A stretch of 64,000 nt of DNA from Dolichospermum flos-aquae CCAP 1403/13F (GTDB lineage Bacteria > Cyanobacteriota > Cyanobacteriia > Cyanobacteriales > Nostocaceae), in assembly GCF_012516395.1 (NCBI RefSeq), contig NZ_CP051206.1:4407334-4471333 (forward strand), given 5' to 3'. Made by a program: the position numbers and the translations under genes. Below, in pieces: positions 1 through 10,292 of the stretch. Below the pieces are notes generated by a model that was not told the origin of the DNA, searched no databases, and worked only from the letters and a program-made list of their open reading frames with translations. Every line of letters begins with the position of its first letter. Within the stretch, counting starts at the first letter, position 1.

Positions 1-996
<996 letters not shown>

Positions 997-1033
997 TTTT
1001 AATGGGGGCGGTTTGTCCGCCCCTGGATTATGA

Positions 1034-1070
1034 AGGTTTCGCGCAAAGACGCTAAGGAGCAAAGGCGCAG
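1034..1070 (-). repeat. Dispersed CTTTGCGTC-type repeat
   Basis: This is a reverse-orientation copy of a repeat rich in CTTTGCGTCTTTGCTCC and ending in TTTGCGCGAAA. Other copies lie at 11404-11440, 17914-17974, 33170-33205 and 36721-36870. It sits in the ndhF-kinase spacer and is followed by a CACGAAGG-type purine-rich repeat up to about 1130. Confidence 0.7.
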
Positions 1071-1207
1071 GGTTAATGAACCACGAAGGGACGAAGGACA
1101 CGAAGGAAGAAGGAAGGAAGAAGGAAGGAATATAGATAATGTTGCATATAGGTTTATTTGAGTTAAGATTGCTAAATAAGGTATAAAAACATCTATTTTC
1201 ATCTACC

Positions 1208-3721
1208 ATGTGGACACCCCATCAATCTATTAATGACGGTAAATATATTATTCAAAATGTTTTGGGTGAAGGTGGTTTTGGGATTACCTATAGCGCCAGA
1301 GAAACAAGTACCGGGGAAATAGTCGCTATCAAAACTTTGAACGGGAAGCGACAAAGGGCTAAGGATTTTCCTAAGCAACAAGAAAGATTTGTTAATGAGG
1401 CTTTTAATCTCCGCGCTTTTTCTCATCCCCATATTGTCAAAGTCTATAAGATGATTCAGGAAGATGGACTTTGGGGAATGGTGATGGAATTTATTGATGG
1501 TGTAGATTTGAATGATTATGTGGATGAAAATGGTCAATTATCGGAAGATGATGCACTATTATATATTGACCAAATCGGACAAGCTTTGGAATATATTCAC
1601 CAACAAGATGGGATGATTCATCGGGATATCAAACCCCATAATATGGTCTTACGTCGCGGCAAAAAGGAAGCGGTTTTAGTTGATTTTGGTTTAGCTTGTA
1701 ATATTGATAAATTCACAACTAGGGATGGACGCACCCCTGGTTATGCACCACCAGAACAGTATACTCCTGGTGAACAGTTAGGTTTTTATACGGATGTTTA
1801 TGCTTTAGCGACAACACTTTATTATTTATTGACTGCGGATGGAATGAAAGATAAGGATGAATATATACATGAGTCCATTATTCGCAAGTATAGTTCTTTA
1901 GCTTTAAAGCCACCACAATATTATAATTCTCGCATTAGTGACAGAGTGAATGATGCGATTATTAAGGGTATGGAGTTGGAAGTAGAAAACCGTCCTCAAA
2001 CGGTGGGAGAGTTTCGGGAATTATTGGGTTTGCTTATTCCACCCATTCTAGAGGTGTTGGATGAAATGTCTCTAGATCAAGCAGTAGAATTAAAATCAGC
2101 CGTAGGCATAGACTATACTCAACTGCGTAACTTATTAGCAGCAAGGAAATGGAAAGAAGCTGATGAAGAAACAGCACGGATAATGTTATCCGTTGCGAAA
2201 AGAGAAGAGGAAGATTGGTTAGATGCTGAAGACATTCATAATTTCCCTTGTGAAGACCTCCACACCATTGACCAATTGTGGGTGAAATACAGCAATGGAC
2301 GCTTTGGTTTTTCTGTCCAGCAGCGCATTTATCAAAGTATGGGGGGTACTAGGAAGTTCAACCCAAGTGTTTTGGACGCGTTTGGCGACACAGTAGGATG
2401 GAGAAAAGAAGGAAACTGGTTGTATTACAAAAATATTACTTTTGATGAAACAGCACCAGAAGCCTTCCTCCCAACATTGGGAAAAGGTAGGGAGTATAGA
2501 GGTATACTAGGAGTCCAAGAGGCTGTAGTTAGAATATTAGCTATGGTAATTGCTGGCTTCTACTCTCGCGTCGAGACTTGTTATCTTCCCGATTCAAAGT
2601 CTGATATTCAAAATCCCAAATTAGCTTCTGTAGTTTCTTTAGAATCGCTTGAAATATCAGCAGTAGGAATGGACTACAGGAAACTGCGTAACTTACTTGC
2701 TGCCAGGAAGTGGGAAGAAGCTGATGAAGAAACAGCACGGGTAATGTTGTCCGTTGCAAAACAGCAAGAATCGTTGCGTGTTAAAGAAGATATTGACAAT
2801 TTCCCCTGTGAAGACCTTCGCACTATTGACTACTTGTGGGTTAAGTACAGTAATGGTCGCTTTGGCTTTTCTGTCCAAAAACGGATTTATGAGAATTTGG
2901 GTGGAACGAGGAAGTACGACGAAAAAATTAAGGACGCGTTTGGCGACACAGTAGGGTGGAGAAAAGGAGGAAGTTGGTTAGATAGTAGTAGTGAAACTAT
3001 TTTTGATATAAAAGCACCGGAAGGCCACCTACCAGTGTTGGGAATGGTAGCTGGGGGTGGCAGTGGCGGTGTAGGTGAGGGGAGAAAATTAGATTGGTGG
3101 GGGTGTCTACTTTCTCGTTTCGACACTTGTGGTACTCCTAATACAAAATCTGAATCTGAAATTAAACATCTCAAGCTATCACAATTAGATGATGTTGAAC
3201 TCATATCAGATGTGGGCATGGACTACAGCAAACTGCGTGACTTCCTCGCAACTGGGAAATGGAAACAAGCTGATGAAGAAACAAAAAAGGTAATGTTAGC
3301 GGTTGCGAAACGCACAAAGGAAGGTTGGTTAGATGTTGAAAGTATTGATAAATTTCCCTGTCAAGACCTCCAAACTATAGACCAATTATGGTTAGAATAC
3401 AGCAATGGGCGTTTCGGCTTCTCTGTCCAAAACCGCATTTATGAAAATTTGGGGTCGAGATTGAATTTACAAGACTGGGATAAGTTCGGACAAACCGTAG
3501 GCTGGAAGAAAAACAAAGAAAAGGAAAGTAGCTGGTTGTTATACAAAGATATTACTTTTGATATAAAAGCACCAGAAGGTCACCTCCCCGTAGGTCATTT
3601 AAGTGAAATTAAAGTGCTGATGATGGGTAAATGGGAGGTAATATATGAGGCGGGCGGGTCTTCGTTTGGTATGGGTTTATGGGCTTGGTTCTTCTCTCGC
3701 GTCGAGACTTGTAACCTTTAA
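1208..3721 (+). CDS. Ser/Thr protein kinase with three tandem GUN4 domains
   Basis: The 837-residue protein opens with a complete Hanks-type kinase domain (about 12-280): glycine loop GEGGFG at 20-25, ATP-binding Lys42, catalytic HRDIKPHN from 138, DFG at 159-161 and APPEQ at 180-184. Three GUN4 domains follow at about 297-460, 484-640 and 664-837. Each has the family signature of a YxxLRNLL-like helix, KWKEADEET and WVKYSNGRFGFSVQ. GUN4 domains bind porphyrins and, in the stand-alone protein, activate Mg-chelatase. Kinase-GUN4 fusions are known in cyanobacteria, and the inferred role is tetrapyrrole-responsive phosphorylation. No transmembrane segment is evident. The ATG start is the first in frame and lies directly before the kinase domain. 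Three copies are more than the usual one, suggesting internal duplication. Confidence 0.88.
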   Translation: MWTPHQSINDGKYIIQNVLGEGGFGITYSARETSTGEIVAIKTLNGKRQRAKDFPKQQERFVNEAFNLRAFSHPHIVKVYKMIQEDGLWGMVMEFIDGVDLNDYVDENGQLSEDDALLYIDQIGQALEYIHQQDGMIHRDIKPHNMVLRRGKKEAVLVDFGLACNIDKFTTRDGRTPGYAPPEQYTPGEQLGFYTDVYALATTLYYLLTADGMKDKDEYIHESIIRKYSSLALKPPQYYNSRISDRVNDAIIKGMELEVENRPQTVGEFRELLGLLIPPILEVLDEMSLDQAVELKSAVGIDYTQLRNLLAARKWKEADEETARIMLSVAKREEEDWLDAEDIHNFPCEDLHTIDQLWVKYSNGRFGFSVQQRIYQSMGGTRKFNPSVLDAFGDTVGWRKEGNWLYYKNITFDETAPEAFLPTLGKGREYRGILGVQEAVVRILAMVIAGFYSRVETCYLPDSKSDIQNPKLASVVSLESLEISAVGMDYRKLRNLLAARKWEEADEETARVMLSVAKQQESLRVKEDIDNFPCEDLRTIDYLWVKYSNGRFGFSVQKRIYENLGGTRKYDEKIKDAFGDTVGWRKGGSWLDSSSETIFDIKAPEGHLPVLGMVAGGGSGGVGEGRKLDWWGCLLSRFDTCGTPNTKSESEIKHLKLSQLDDVELISDVGMDYSKLRDFLATGKWKQADEETKKVMLAVAKRTKEGWLDVESIDKFPCQDLQTIDQLWLEYSNGRFGFSVQNRIYENLGSRLNLQDWDKFGQTVGWKKNKEKESSWLLYKDITFDIKAPEGHLPVGHLSEIKVLMMGKWEVIYEAGGSSFGMGLWAWFFSRVETCNL

Positions 3722-3857
3722 CATATAACCTTCATAATCAGGATATAGTATTTTTAGGATGAAGAAAAACCACTAATCTTAAAAATTCCCAATCTGAAAA
3801 AATAAAATTACCACTCAAATCCTCTTAATCCTCTAATCCTGATCATGTTAATTCTGA

Positions 3858-4121
3858 CTATGAAAAGAAATTTTCATAATCGTCATGACTACCAATCCAG
3901 AACCATGTAACTGTATCACTATCCAAAACGCCAATTGCTCGATAATTGAGATTTATCCTCACAGACCAAATATTTTCCTGGTTATTTATACATTTGAAAT
4001 GCAAAGACGGATAAAAAGGATTTTCTCTCCATAAGCGGTAAGCTTTTCTCGCACTCTGTCTAACTTGCTTGTCAAGAGACTGATATTCATCCCAAAAAGA
4101 AGGAAGGGTTGCTGACTTCAT
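3858..4121 (-). CDS. ParE/RelE-fold toxin, type II TA
   Basis: This 87-residue protein resembles ParE/HigB-like toxins: an N-terminal helical stretch (FWDEYQSLDKQVRQSARKAY), then WSVRINLNYRAIGVLD and a C-terminal WFWIGSHDDYENFF. Toxins of this fold act as mRNA interferases or gyrase poisons; which applies is not visible. It lies 71 bp downstream of a small acidic-helical gene (4193-4423) on the same strand, the expected antitoxin position. Confidence 0.7.
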   Translation of the reverse strand: MKSATLPSFWDEYQSLDKQVRQSARKAYRLWRENPFYPSLHFKCINNQENIWSVRINLNYRAIGVLDSDTVTWFWIGSHDDYENFFS

Positions 4122-4192
4122 AGGTGTTTATAACCTCTAACTGTATATACACCAAATGTATATTTTTCTGAAGCCAGATCAAAATCCTGAAT

Positions 4193-4423
4193 TTATAATT
4201 TGTCATAGTCCATTGGTTTTGCAAGTCCTTCCGCAATCTCTCTTCTAGCACGTTGAGCAGATGCAATCAATTTATTTTGAGTTTTCTTAAATGAATTATC
4301 CCATTTAAGTTCATCTTGTAAATCTGCCAAATATTCTCTAAGATGTTCTGCAATTGTGTCTTGTAAATCTTGAGGTAAAGATTCCATCATTTTAACTACA
4401 GTAGTAATTGCTGGAGATGACAT
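4193..4423 (-). CDS. Probable antitoxin partner of the ParE-like toxin
   Basis: A 76-residue predicted helical protein containing MMESLPQDLQDTIAEHLREY and a basic segment, ending AEGLAKPMDYDKL. No DNA-binding motif is evident by eye. It is assigned as antitoxin mainly because it directly precedes the toxin gene on the same strand and has the size and charge of many cyanobacterial antitoxins. Confidence 0.55.
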   Translation of the reverse strand: MSSPAITTVVKMMESLPQDLQDTIAEHLREYLADLQDELKWDNSFKKTQNKLIASAQRARREIAEGLAKPMDYDKL

Positions 4424-4630
4424 AATCTAATTTCCTTTTGAACTTCACCAGTTTATTATACTAATAATAACTCAATCTTAAGTCCTTAGTGTGCATTAGG
4501 AGCGCGAAATTCTATAAAACATACATTAAATTATGAGCGCGACGTAACTCACATTAATTAATGAGATTAAAATTAATTATTTTTGGTGCGTTATACTTCA
4601 CGAACACACCCTACCGTCTGAATCAGGATA

Positions 4631-4674
4631 TCCAGGATTTAAGGATGTACAGGATGTAGAAAAAACTCATCTTT
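4631..4674. repeat. Dispersed repeat TCCAGGATTTAAGGATGTAC
   Basis: An AT-rich stretch containing CCAGGATTTAAGGATGTACA followed by GGATGTAGAAAAA. Closely matching sequence recurs at 5414-5460 between the next two genes, and a weaker relative is at 3741-3785. It is intergenic, with no coding potential seen. Confidence 0.6.
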
Positions 4675-4680
4675 AAAGTT

Positions 4681-5262
4681 TTATTTACTTAAATTTGGAG
4701 GAAAAGCAACATCCTCATAAACATCAGCGAGAGGACAATAAAAATTCACACTGGTTAATTCTAATTGTTGATTTCCTCTATAGCTATAAAGAACCCATCT
4801 TTCTTCGGAATTGCGCCGGAAACAATCAATTCGTTGCCGATTTTGACCAACTAAAACATATTCTTGTAAAGTGTCTAATTCTTGATAATCACTAAATTTA
4901 TCACCTCTATCTAAGGCTTCTGTAGAAGGTGATAAAACTTCAATAATTAAACTCGGATATCGTTTAAAATATTCAAATTGTGTATCTCTTGAATCGAAAG
5001 TTACCATAATATCAGGATAATAGAAAATATCTAGAGATTCAATTCTTGCTTTCATGTCAGCGACGTAAAGCCGACATCCTGTACCACGAATATGATTTCT
5101 TAAAAGGGCAACTAAGTTAGCGGTAATTGTTACATGGGCATCACTAGCACCAGCCATTGCGTAAATTTGCCCTTGGATATATTCATGTTTAATAGGGCTA
5201 GATTTTTCAGCTTGTAAGTATTCTTCTATGGAAATATAGGGTTGAAATTGGCTAAGAGTCAT
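4681..5262 (-). CDS. Uma2 family (DUF820) putative endonuclease
   Basis: The 193-residue protein has the Uma2/DUF820 pattern: ISIEEYLQAEKSSPIKHEYI near the N-terminus, then YAMAGASDAHVTITANL, the PD-(D/E)XK-like core YYPDIMVTFD, and PSLIIEVLSPSTEALDRGDK. The family has a restriction-endonuclease fold and is greatly expanded in cyanobacteria, but its cellular role is not established. It is flanked by two copies of the same dispersed repeat. A second Uma2 gene is at 43533-44150. Confidence 0.82.
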   Translation of the reverse strand: MTLSQFQPYISIEEYLQAEKSSPIKHEYIQGQIYAMAGASDAHVTITANLVALLRNHIRGTGCRLYVADMKARIESLDIFYYPDIMVTFDSRDTQFEYFKRYPSLIIEVLSPSTEALDRGDKFSDYQELDTLQEYVLVGQNRQRIDCFRRNSEERWVLYSYRGNQQLELTSVNFYCPLADVYEDVAFPPNLSK

Positions 5263-5569
5263 ATATTTTTACGGTTACTATGAGATAATTGTAATTTTTC
5301 TAGTATAGCAATTATTAATATTTTTTATTTCTTGCAAAGGCGCAAAGGGGCAAACTAAAAATCAAACCCGAAACAAAGGTGTTTTTGTCATTTACCTATT
5401 GACAAATGATAGATTTCCAGGATTTAAGGATGTACAGGATGAAGAAAAAAAACTAACCTTAAAAATCTGGAATATTCCCAGATTCATAAAAAAATCCTGA
5501 TGTCTATTTATGCCAAGTGTACAGACTGAAACATCTGAAACACCTACCTCATTGTCAGTTTATTTGTAA
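5263..5569. other. Intergenic region with dispersed repeat, no gene seen
   Basis: This 307-bp spacer holds the second copy of the GGATTTAAGGATGTACAGGA repeat (about 5414-5460), a short purine run and AT-rich sequence. No convincing ORF, RNA gene or terminator was seen. Confidence 0.6.
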
Positions 5570-6838
5570 TTACACTTTCTCTTTTGCTGGTGGCACAATA
5601 CCCAACTTATTTAACCCTGAATCAATATCTCTCAATAACTTAAAATCATCCTCCGGCAAAGAATAGCTATTACTACTAACTAAACCCCCAACAGGCTGTT
5701 TTTCTAAAAACGCAAATGCTTGACGAAATTGTTGCGGTTCGACTTTAATCGGGGCATTAAAATGACAGGGAATAATCCATTGAAAATCCCAACTAGCAAC
5801 TTTATTAGCCCAATTTATTGTTTCTGTGGGTGCGCGATTTAAAATCAAACTTTGTAAAATTGGGGCAACAAATATCCGCCCATTTCCTTGTAAAATATCA
5901 AATGAATCTTGCCAATTTTCCCGCCATTGGAAGGGGAAAAACCCGAAATAGGCTTTTCTCGAACGTTCTGGAGCTTTTTCGGCATCACGCCATACTTCAC
6001 CCCATGTAGGTACTTCTAACACACTGGGACTGAAATACAAGGCAAATAATGTGATTCGCTGCCACCCTTTACGGCGGTTTGCTGAGGTATCTGCAACGAT
6101 GTCAAAGGCTTTATCCTTCGCGTGGTAGAGTAAGGGATAGGGGTCAAGTTGGACAATTGCAGGTGGCTCTGCTGGTACTGAAACTATGGTATCTGTAACT
6201 AAGAGAATGTGCGATCGCTTGTGGAAAAAAACCACCTCTGCAAACTTACCCAAACCCAAATCAATCAGTCCCAAGATTGCATAATCAAAATCTTCAGCAA
6301 AAGGGGCTTCCTGGCTATTTTCAGGCAGTATGTGAGTACGTTTACCGGGTAAACCCAACCAACTTAAAGGCAGATTGATCGGAAAACTCCATTGTCCGGG
6401 AGCGACAAATACCTGTGCAGCGGGAAAGCGTCGTGCAAAGGGACCAACGAATACTTTATGTTCTATTCCCGATATCGTAGGCAAAATAATATACTTAACA
6501 TCACCGTGTTCTGCCACCAACTCATTCAGCAACCGGACACATTCTCCTGTGGGTGCGACAGGTGCATAAACCAGCAAACCGCCTTTTTCTAGCTTAACTA
6601 CAGTCATGCGAATTGGCACAACTACATAGAAAATTCCCTGCAATTGGTCAAAGGTCCAGATAGTATCTTTGACAACTTCTTTACGGATAGTGCGACGTTT
6701 ACCGTAAGGGTAAATTGGCACAACAGGCCAAAACCGCCATGCAAAATCCTGGGGATAAATTTGTTCTGTGTCTTCACTTTCCACCACTTTGCGAACCTCT
6801 CTCAATTCCCAATACTCAGATTTTTGTTGCCTTGACAA
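5570..6838 (-). CDS. DUF4336 domain-containing protein
   Basis: The 422-residue protein matches the DUF4336 pattern seen in cyanobacteria and plants: DFAWRFWPVVPIYPYGKRRT near the N-terminus, TIWTFDQLQGIFYVVVPIRM, then GGLLVYAPVAPTGECVRLLNE and ILPTISGIEHKVFVGPFARR. The last stretches resemble the beta-lactamase-fold segments seen in DUF4336 proteins, and HCHFNAPI-like residues near the end could bind metal. No signal peptide is seen. The function is unknown and no operon partner is visible. Confidence 0.75.
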   Translation of the reverse strand: MSRQQKSEYWELREVRKVVESEDTEQIYPQDFAWRFWPVVPIYPYGKRRTIRKEVVKDTIWTFDQLQGIFYVVVPIRMTVVKLEKGGLLVYAPVAPTGECVRLLNELVAEHGDVKYIILPTISGIEHKVFVGPFARRFPAAQVFVAPGQWSFPINLPLSWLGLPGKRTHILPENSQEAPFAEDFDYAILGLIDLGLGKFAEVVFFHKRSHILLVTDTIVSVPAEPPAIVQLDPYPLLYHAKDKAFDIVADTSANRRKGWQRITLFALYFSPSVLEVPTWGEVWRDAEKAPERSRKAYFGFFPFQWRENWQDSFDILQGNGRIFVAPILQSLILNRAPTETINWANKVASWDFQWIIPCHFNAPIKVEPQQFRQAFAFLEKQPVGGLVSSNSYSLPEDDFKLLRDIDSGLNKLGIVPPAKEKV

Positions 6839-6934
6839 AATTGGAGTTTAGCAAATTATGGGAGTGATCAACATAAGATTTCTGACTTCTTAGAGAAGTT
6901 GGGTTTCTAAGCATGAGAGATTTTTATATTTATT

Positions 6935-7810
6935 TCATATCCCAGCTTGAGTTAATACCTCACTTAAATCAGCAACTAAATCTAAATTTTCTGCCCATTC
7001 GGCTAAATAAGCATAATCCAAATTATCTGCTTGTAACTTAATTATCCCCAAAACATCACGCCATTGTTTTTCTGATTTACTTCCCTTTCCCCAGCGCAGT
7101 TTTTGTAAAATAATATCTTCTGCTGAAGCTATCCAAAAAGCAGGTATTCCACCTAAATCAATTAATACTCTCCGATTCATTTGTGATATAGCAAAAGGTG
7201 AATTATCAGTAATATATATATCAGCATTAGCAATAGTTTCTGTATGGGTAATATTCAACATATTTCCCAAACCTTGTTGCAAATCTTCTACCGCACCTGC
7301 TGGACAATAATATCCAGATGCTTCTAAAGTTTTTACCAGTAAATCTATTTGATTTGGTTTAACTTCTATCACCAAATCTAAATCACGAGTAGAACGTGGT
7401 TCTCCATGAATAGAACTAGCAACACCTCGATTAACATAGTAATCAATATTAATTGATTCAAAAAGTTGATGTAATTCTCCTGCTAAAGAAATTGAATCTT
7501 GAATCCACATATTTTCATTAATACCTTTTGGTTGAAAATCAGGAGTAAATTTTTCTCCTAATACAGCACGGGTAAATAAATTACGAATTTCCTGTATAGT
7601 TGAATTGCGATTTCGAGATTTAATTCCTATCAGACATAGTTTTTTAACTCCTCGTTCATGGCTAATAAATCTTTCTATGCGTTGTTTTAATGATAATTGT
7701 CGCCATTTTTGAAAGAAATAAATATCAGCTTCTATTGCTGTATCTTGGCTTTGGGGTTGATAATTAGATTTGGGAATTTTTGGGAAAGATAATCTTGATT
7801 TTTCTAGCAT
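6935..7810 (-). CDS. Nucleotidyltransferase-fold protein
   Basis: A 291-residue protein whose central part reads VNRGVASSIHGEPRSTRDLD, the G-x-A-S ... G-x-x-R-x-T-x-D-x-D signature of the polymerase-beta-like nucleotidyltransferase fold. A downstream SAEDIILQKLRWG and KQWRDVLGII agree with AbiEii/DUF6036-type or MNT-like proteins. The N-terminal ~110 residues do not match a family I recognise. Members act as antitoxins, abortive-infection components or uncharacterised transferases. It is divergently placed from the restriction-modification pair that begins at 8027, which suggests a defence context but does not prove one. Confidence 0.65.
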   Translation of the reverse strand: MLEKSRLSFPKIPKSNYQPQSQDTAIEADIYFFQKWRQLSLKQRIERFISHERGVKKLCLIGIKSRNRNSTIQEIRNLFTRAVLGEKFTPDFQPKGINENMWIQDSISLAGELHQLFESINIDYYVNRGVASSIHGEPRSTRDLDLVIEVKPNQIDLLVKTLEASGYYCPAGAVEDLQQGLGNMLNITHTETIANADIYITDNSPFAISQMNRRVLIDLGGIPAFWIASAEDIILQKLRWGKGSKSEKQWRDVLGIIKLQADNLDYAYLAEWAENLDLVADLSEVLTQAGI

Positions 7811-8026
7811 TGCTAATTTTATAGTATTCTTGAATATTGAGTATTTAACCTGTAACTTACATTATACTCAAAATATCACGTTTTTCTGATGTAGTGCTTA
7901 TGTGCGTGTGATTGATGCTTGAAAAGTTAAATTATTAAATTTTATTGAGAGAATGTTTTAAAAAATACAAAACCTGTTACACTGAAATACATAATTAGAG
8001 ATTAAATTTAAATTGCATAAAGTCAC

Positions 8027-9061
8027 ATGAAATTACGAGCAATATCAGACCTCAAAAATAAAATTATTCTTGGGGATAATTTATCTGTACTCAAACAAAT
8101 AGAAAATGATACTTTTGATTTAATCATTACTTCACCACCATATTTTCAGCAACGTAATTATGGAAATGGTGATTTAGGTATTGGTAATGAAACAACTGAA
8201 TCAGAATATTTAAAAAATATCCTCACAGTTTTTGGGGAATGTGTGCGCGTTTTAAAAAAAACTGGAGTAATAGTTTTTAATTTAGGAGATAAATATATCA
8301 ACGGAAGTTTATCTCTAATTCCTTATAAATTTGCAATTCAAGCCACCCAAAATCAAAATATTTTTCTTATTAATCAAATTACATGGTCAAAACTCAATCC
8401 TACACCACGTCAAGATAAAAGAAAATTAATACAAGCTACAGAACCTTTTTTCATATTTGCTAAATCAAAAGATTATTATTTTAATTTGGATAACTATTTA
8501 CAACACTTGGATAGTTTTAACAAAAGCGTTAAAAGTAAACCCTCTGATAAATTAGGTAAAAAATATGTGGAATTAATCAAAAATTCTGATTTAAGTGAAG
8601 AACAAAAAAATAATGCTATTAAAGCATTAAATCAAGCTATTTCAGCAGTACACAATAGAGAAATTGAAGGATTTAGAATGAAAATTCATGGTATACATAA
8701 ATTAGCTTATGGTGGACAAGATGGAGGAAGAAATAACCAAATCAAGAATAATGGTTTTACTATTATTAGAATTTTAGGAAACACGATGAAAAAAGACATT
8801 ATTGAAAGTCCGGTGGAAATTACTAAAAATAATCATCATCCAGCAGTTTATCCGATGTATATTATTCAAGAACTGATTAAATTATTAACTCAACAAGGTG
8901 ATTTTGTCCTTGATCCTTTTTGTGGTAGTGGTACAACTTGTATCGCAGCTAGAAATTTAAATAGAAATTATTTAGGAATTGAAATCAATCCTGATTATGT
9001 AAACTTAGCTAATAACCGTATGGAAGAATCTGATTCTCAACAACAGGAATTATTTATATGA
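8027..9061 (+). CDS. Type II DNA methyltransferase (N4-cytosine or N6-adenine, beta class)
   Basis: A 344-residue methyltransferase with motif order IV...I typical of the beta class. Catalytic motif IV is TSPPYF near residue 35, and the SAM-binding motif I, DPFCGSGTT, is near residue 300, followed by NYLGIEINPDYVNLA. An SPPY motif fits N4-cytosine or beta-class N6-adenine enzymes. Its stop overlaps the start of the next gene by ATGA, the usual coupling of a modification gene with its restriction partner. Codon use is AT-rich compared with the housekeeping genes, suggesting recent acquisition. Confidence 0.85.
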   Translation: MKLRAISDLKNKIILGDNLSVLKQIENDTFDLIITSPPYFQQRNYGNGDLGIGNETTESEYLKNILTVFGECVRVLKKTGVIVFNLGDKYINGSLSLIPYKFAIQATQNQNIFLINQITWSKLNPTPRQDKRKLIQATEPFFIFAKSKDYYFNLDNYLQHLDSFNKSVKSKPSDKLGKKYVELIKNSDLSEEQKNNAIKALNQAISAVHNREIEGFRMKIHGIHKLAYGGQDGGRNNQIKNNGFTIIRILGNTMKKDIIESPVEITKNNHHPAVYPMYIIQELIKLLTQQGDFVLDPFCGSGTTCIAARNLNRNYLGIEINPDYVNLANNRMEESDSQQQELFI

Positions 9062-10206
9062 AATATGATTATAATCAAGAAATAGAAAGACTAGAAAAAT
9101 CCTATCAGCAATCACTTGAATTAGTTAAAAATCAATCATTCACAGAATTTGATCAAGAAATAAAAAACTTTGTAGATATTTTTATTCAAAAAATAGAAAC
9201 CGATAAATCTTTAATTCAAGTAATTATTACCACCCTACTCAAGAAAATAATTAAACCTGAACAAGATATCAGGTTACACATGGCTAAGTTTATCAATGGA
9301 TATTCCGCAAGAGTTCTTGATACTAAGGTAACTACACCCTTTTTTAAAAGTAAATTTCCTAAATATGCTAATAAAGAAACTGCATTTTTAACTAAAGCAA
9401 CACGCGCAGAAATTATCTGGAATTTTGAGGAGGGATTTAAATTACCATTAAGGAGTAAAAGCTTAGTTACACCTTTTTTACAACTAATTGATAAAATTGA
9501 AAATCAAACAATTGATATTGAAAATTGTTTAGTTTATATCTTAGCACAATTATATCTTATTTCCCAATCTCAAGAAATAGTTTTTACAGAAACTTTAGAA
9601 ATTGTTAATTCTGTAAATATTATCAATATTAATACAGTGATGAAAATGGTGGAAAGACATTTTGCAGAACCATCAAGTTCTCGACTACCAGTTATTGTAA
9701 TTTTTGCTATCTATGAACAACTATTGAAAACTGTCCGCAGATTTGAAAATAAAATATTACTACCTTTAAATGTTCATACTTCTGCGGATAAACATGGTTA
9801 TGGTGATATAGAAATAAGAGATAACTATAACAATCCGTTTGAAATATTAGAAATAAAACACAATATTCCTATTGATAGAAATATGATATTAGATATAGTC
9901 AAAAAATCTGCTAATACAACAATAAAAAGGTATTATATTCTAACGACATACAAAACCTGTTTTATTAATAAAGATGAGGAGGAGTATATTAATGAATTGA
10001 TTTTGAATATTAAAAGAGAATGTGATTTAGAAATTATTGCTAATGGCATTGTGAATACTTTAAAATATTACTTACGTTTTATAGAAGATTATCATGAATT
10101 CATTAACACATATACCGAAGAATTAGTAAAAGATGCTAAAAATTCAACAGAAGTTAAAGATTCTCATATTCAAGCTTGGCAAATAATTTTACAAAAATAT
10201 ATATAG
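9058..10206 (+). CDS. Type II restriction endonuclease (possibly SacI-like family)
   Basis: This 382-residue protein is translationally coupled (ATGA overlap) to the methyltransferase. The stretch YSARVLDTKVTTPFFKSKFP is reminiscent, from memory, of the SacI restriction family. Near residue 245 the pattern GYGDIEI ... PFEILEIKH provides a D...E-x-K arrangement compatible with a PD-(D/E)XK nuclease core. AT-rich codons match its partner. The recognition site cannot be read from sequence, and the family name is tentative, but position and core motif together make an endonuclease role likely. Confidence 0.68.
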   Translation: MKYDYNQEIERLEKSYQQSLELVKNQSFTEFDQEIKNFVDIFIQKIETDKSLIQVIITTLLKKIIKPEQDIRLHMAKFINGYSARVLDTKVTTPFFKSKFPKYANKETAFLTKATRAEIIWNFEEGFKLPLRSKSLVTPFLQLIDKIENQTIDIENCLVYILAQLYLISQSQEIVFTETLEIVNSVNIININTVMKMVERHFAEPSSSRLPVIVIFAIYEQLLKTVRRFENKILLPLNVHTSADKHGYGDIEIRDNYNNPFEILEIKHNIPIDRNMILDIVKKSANTTIKRYYILTTYKTCFINKDEEEYINELILNIKRECDLEIIANGIVNTLKYYLRFIEDYHEFINTYTEELVKDAKNSTEVKDSHIQAWQIILQKYI

Positions 10207-10292
10207 TAGTGTGACCCACAATCAGTATTACTAATAAATAGTGGATTAGGACGCATTAACATTATTCTATTTTTTAGATATTTGTTTTTATC

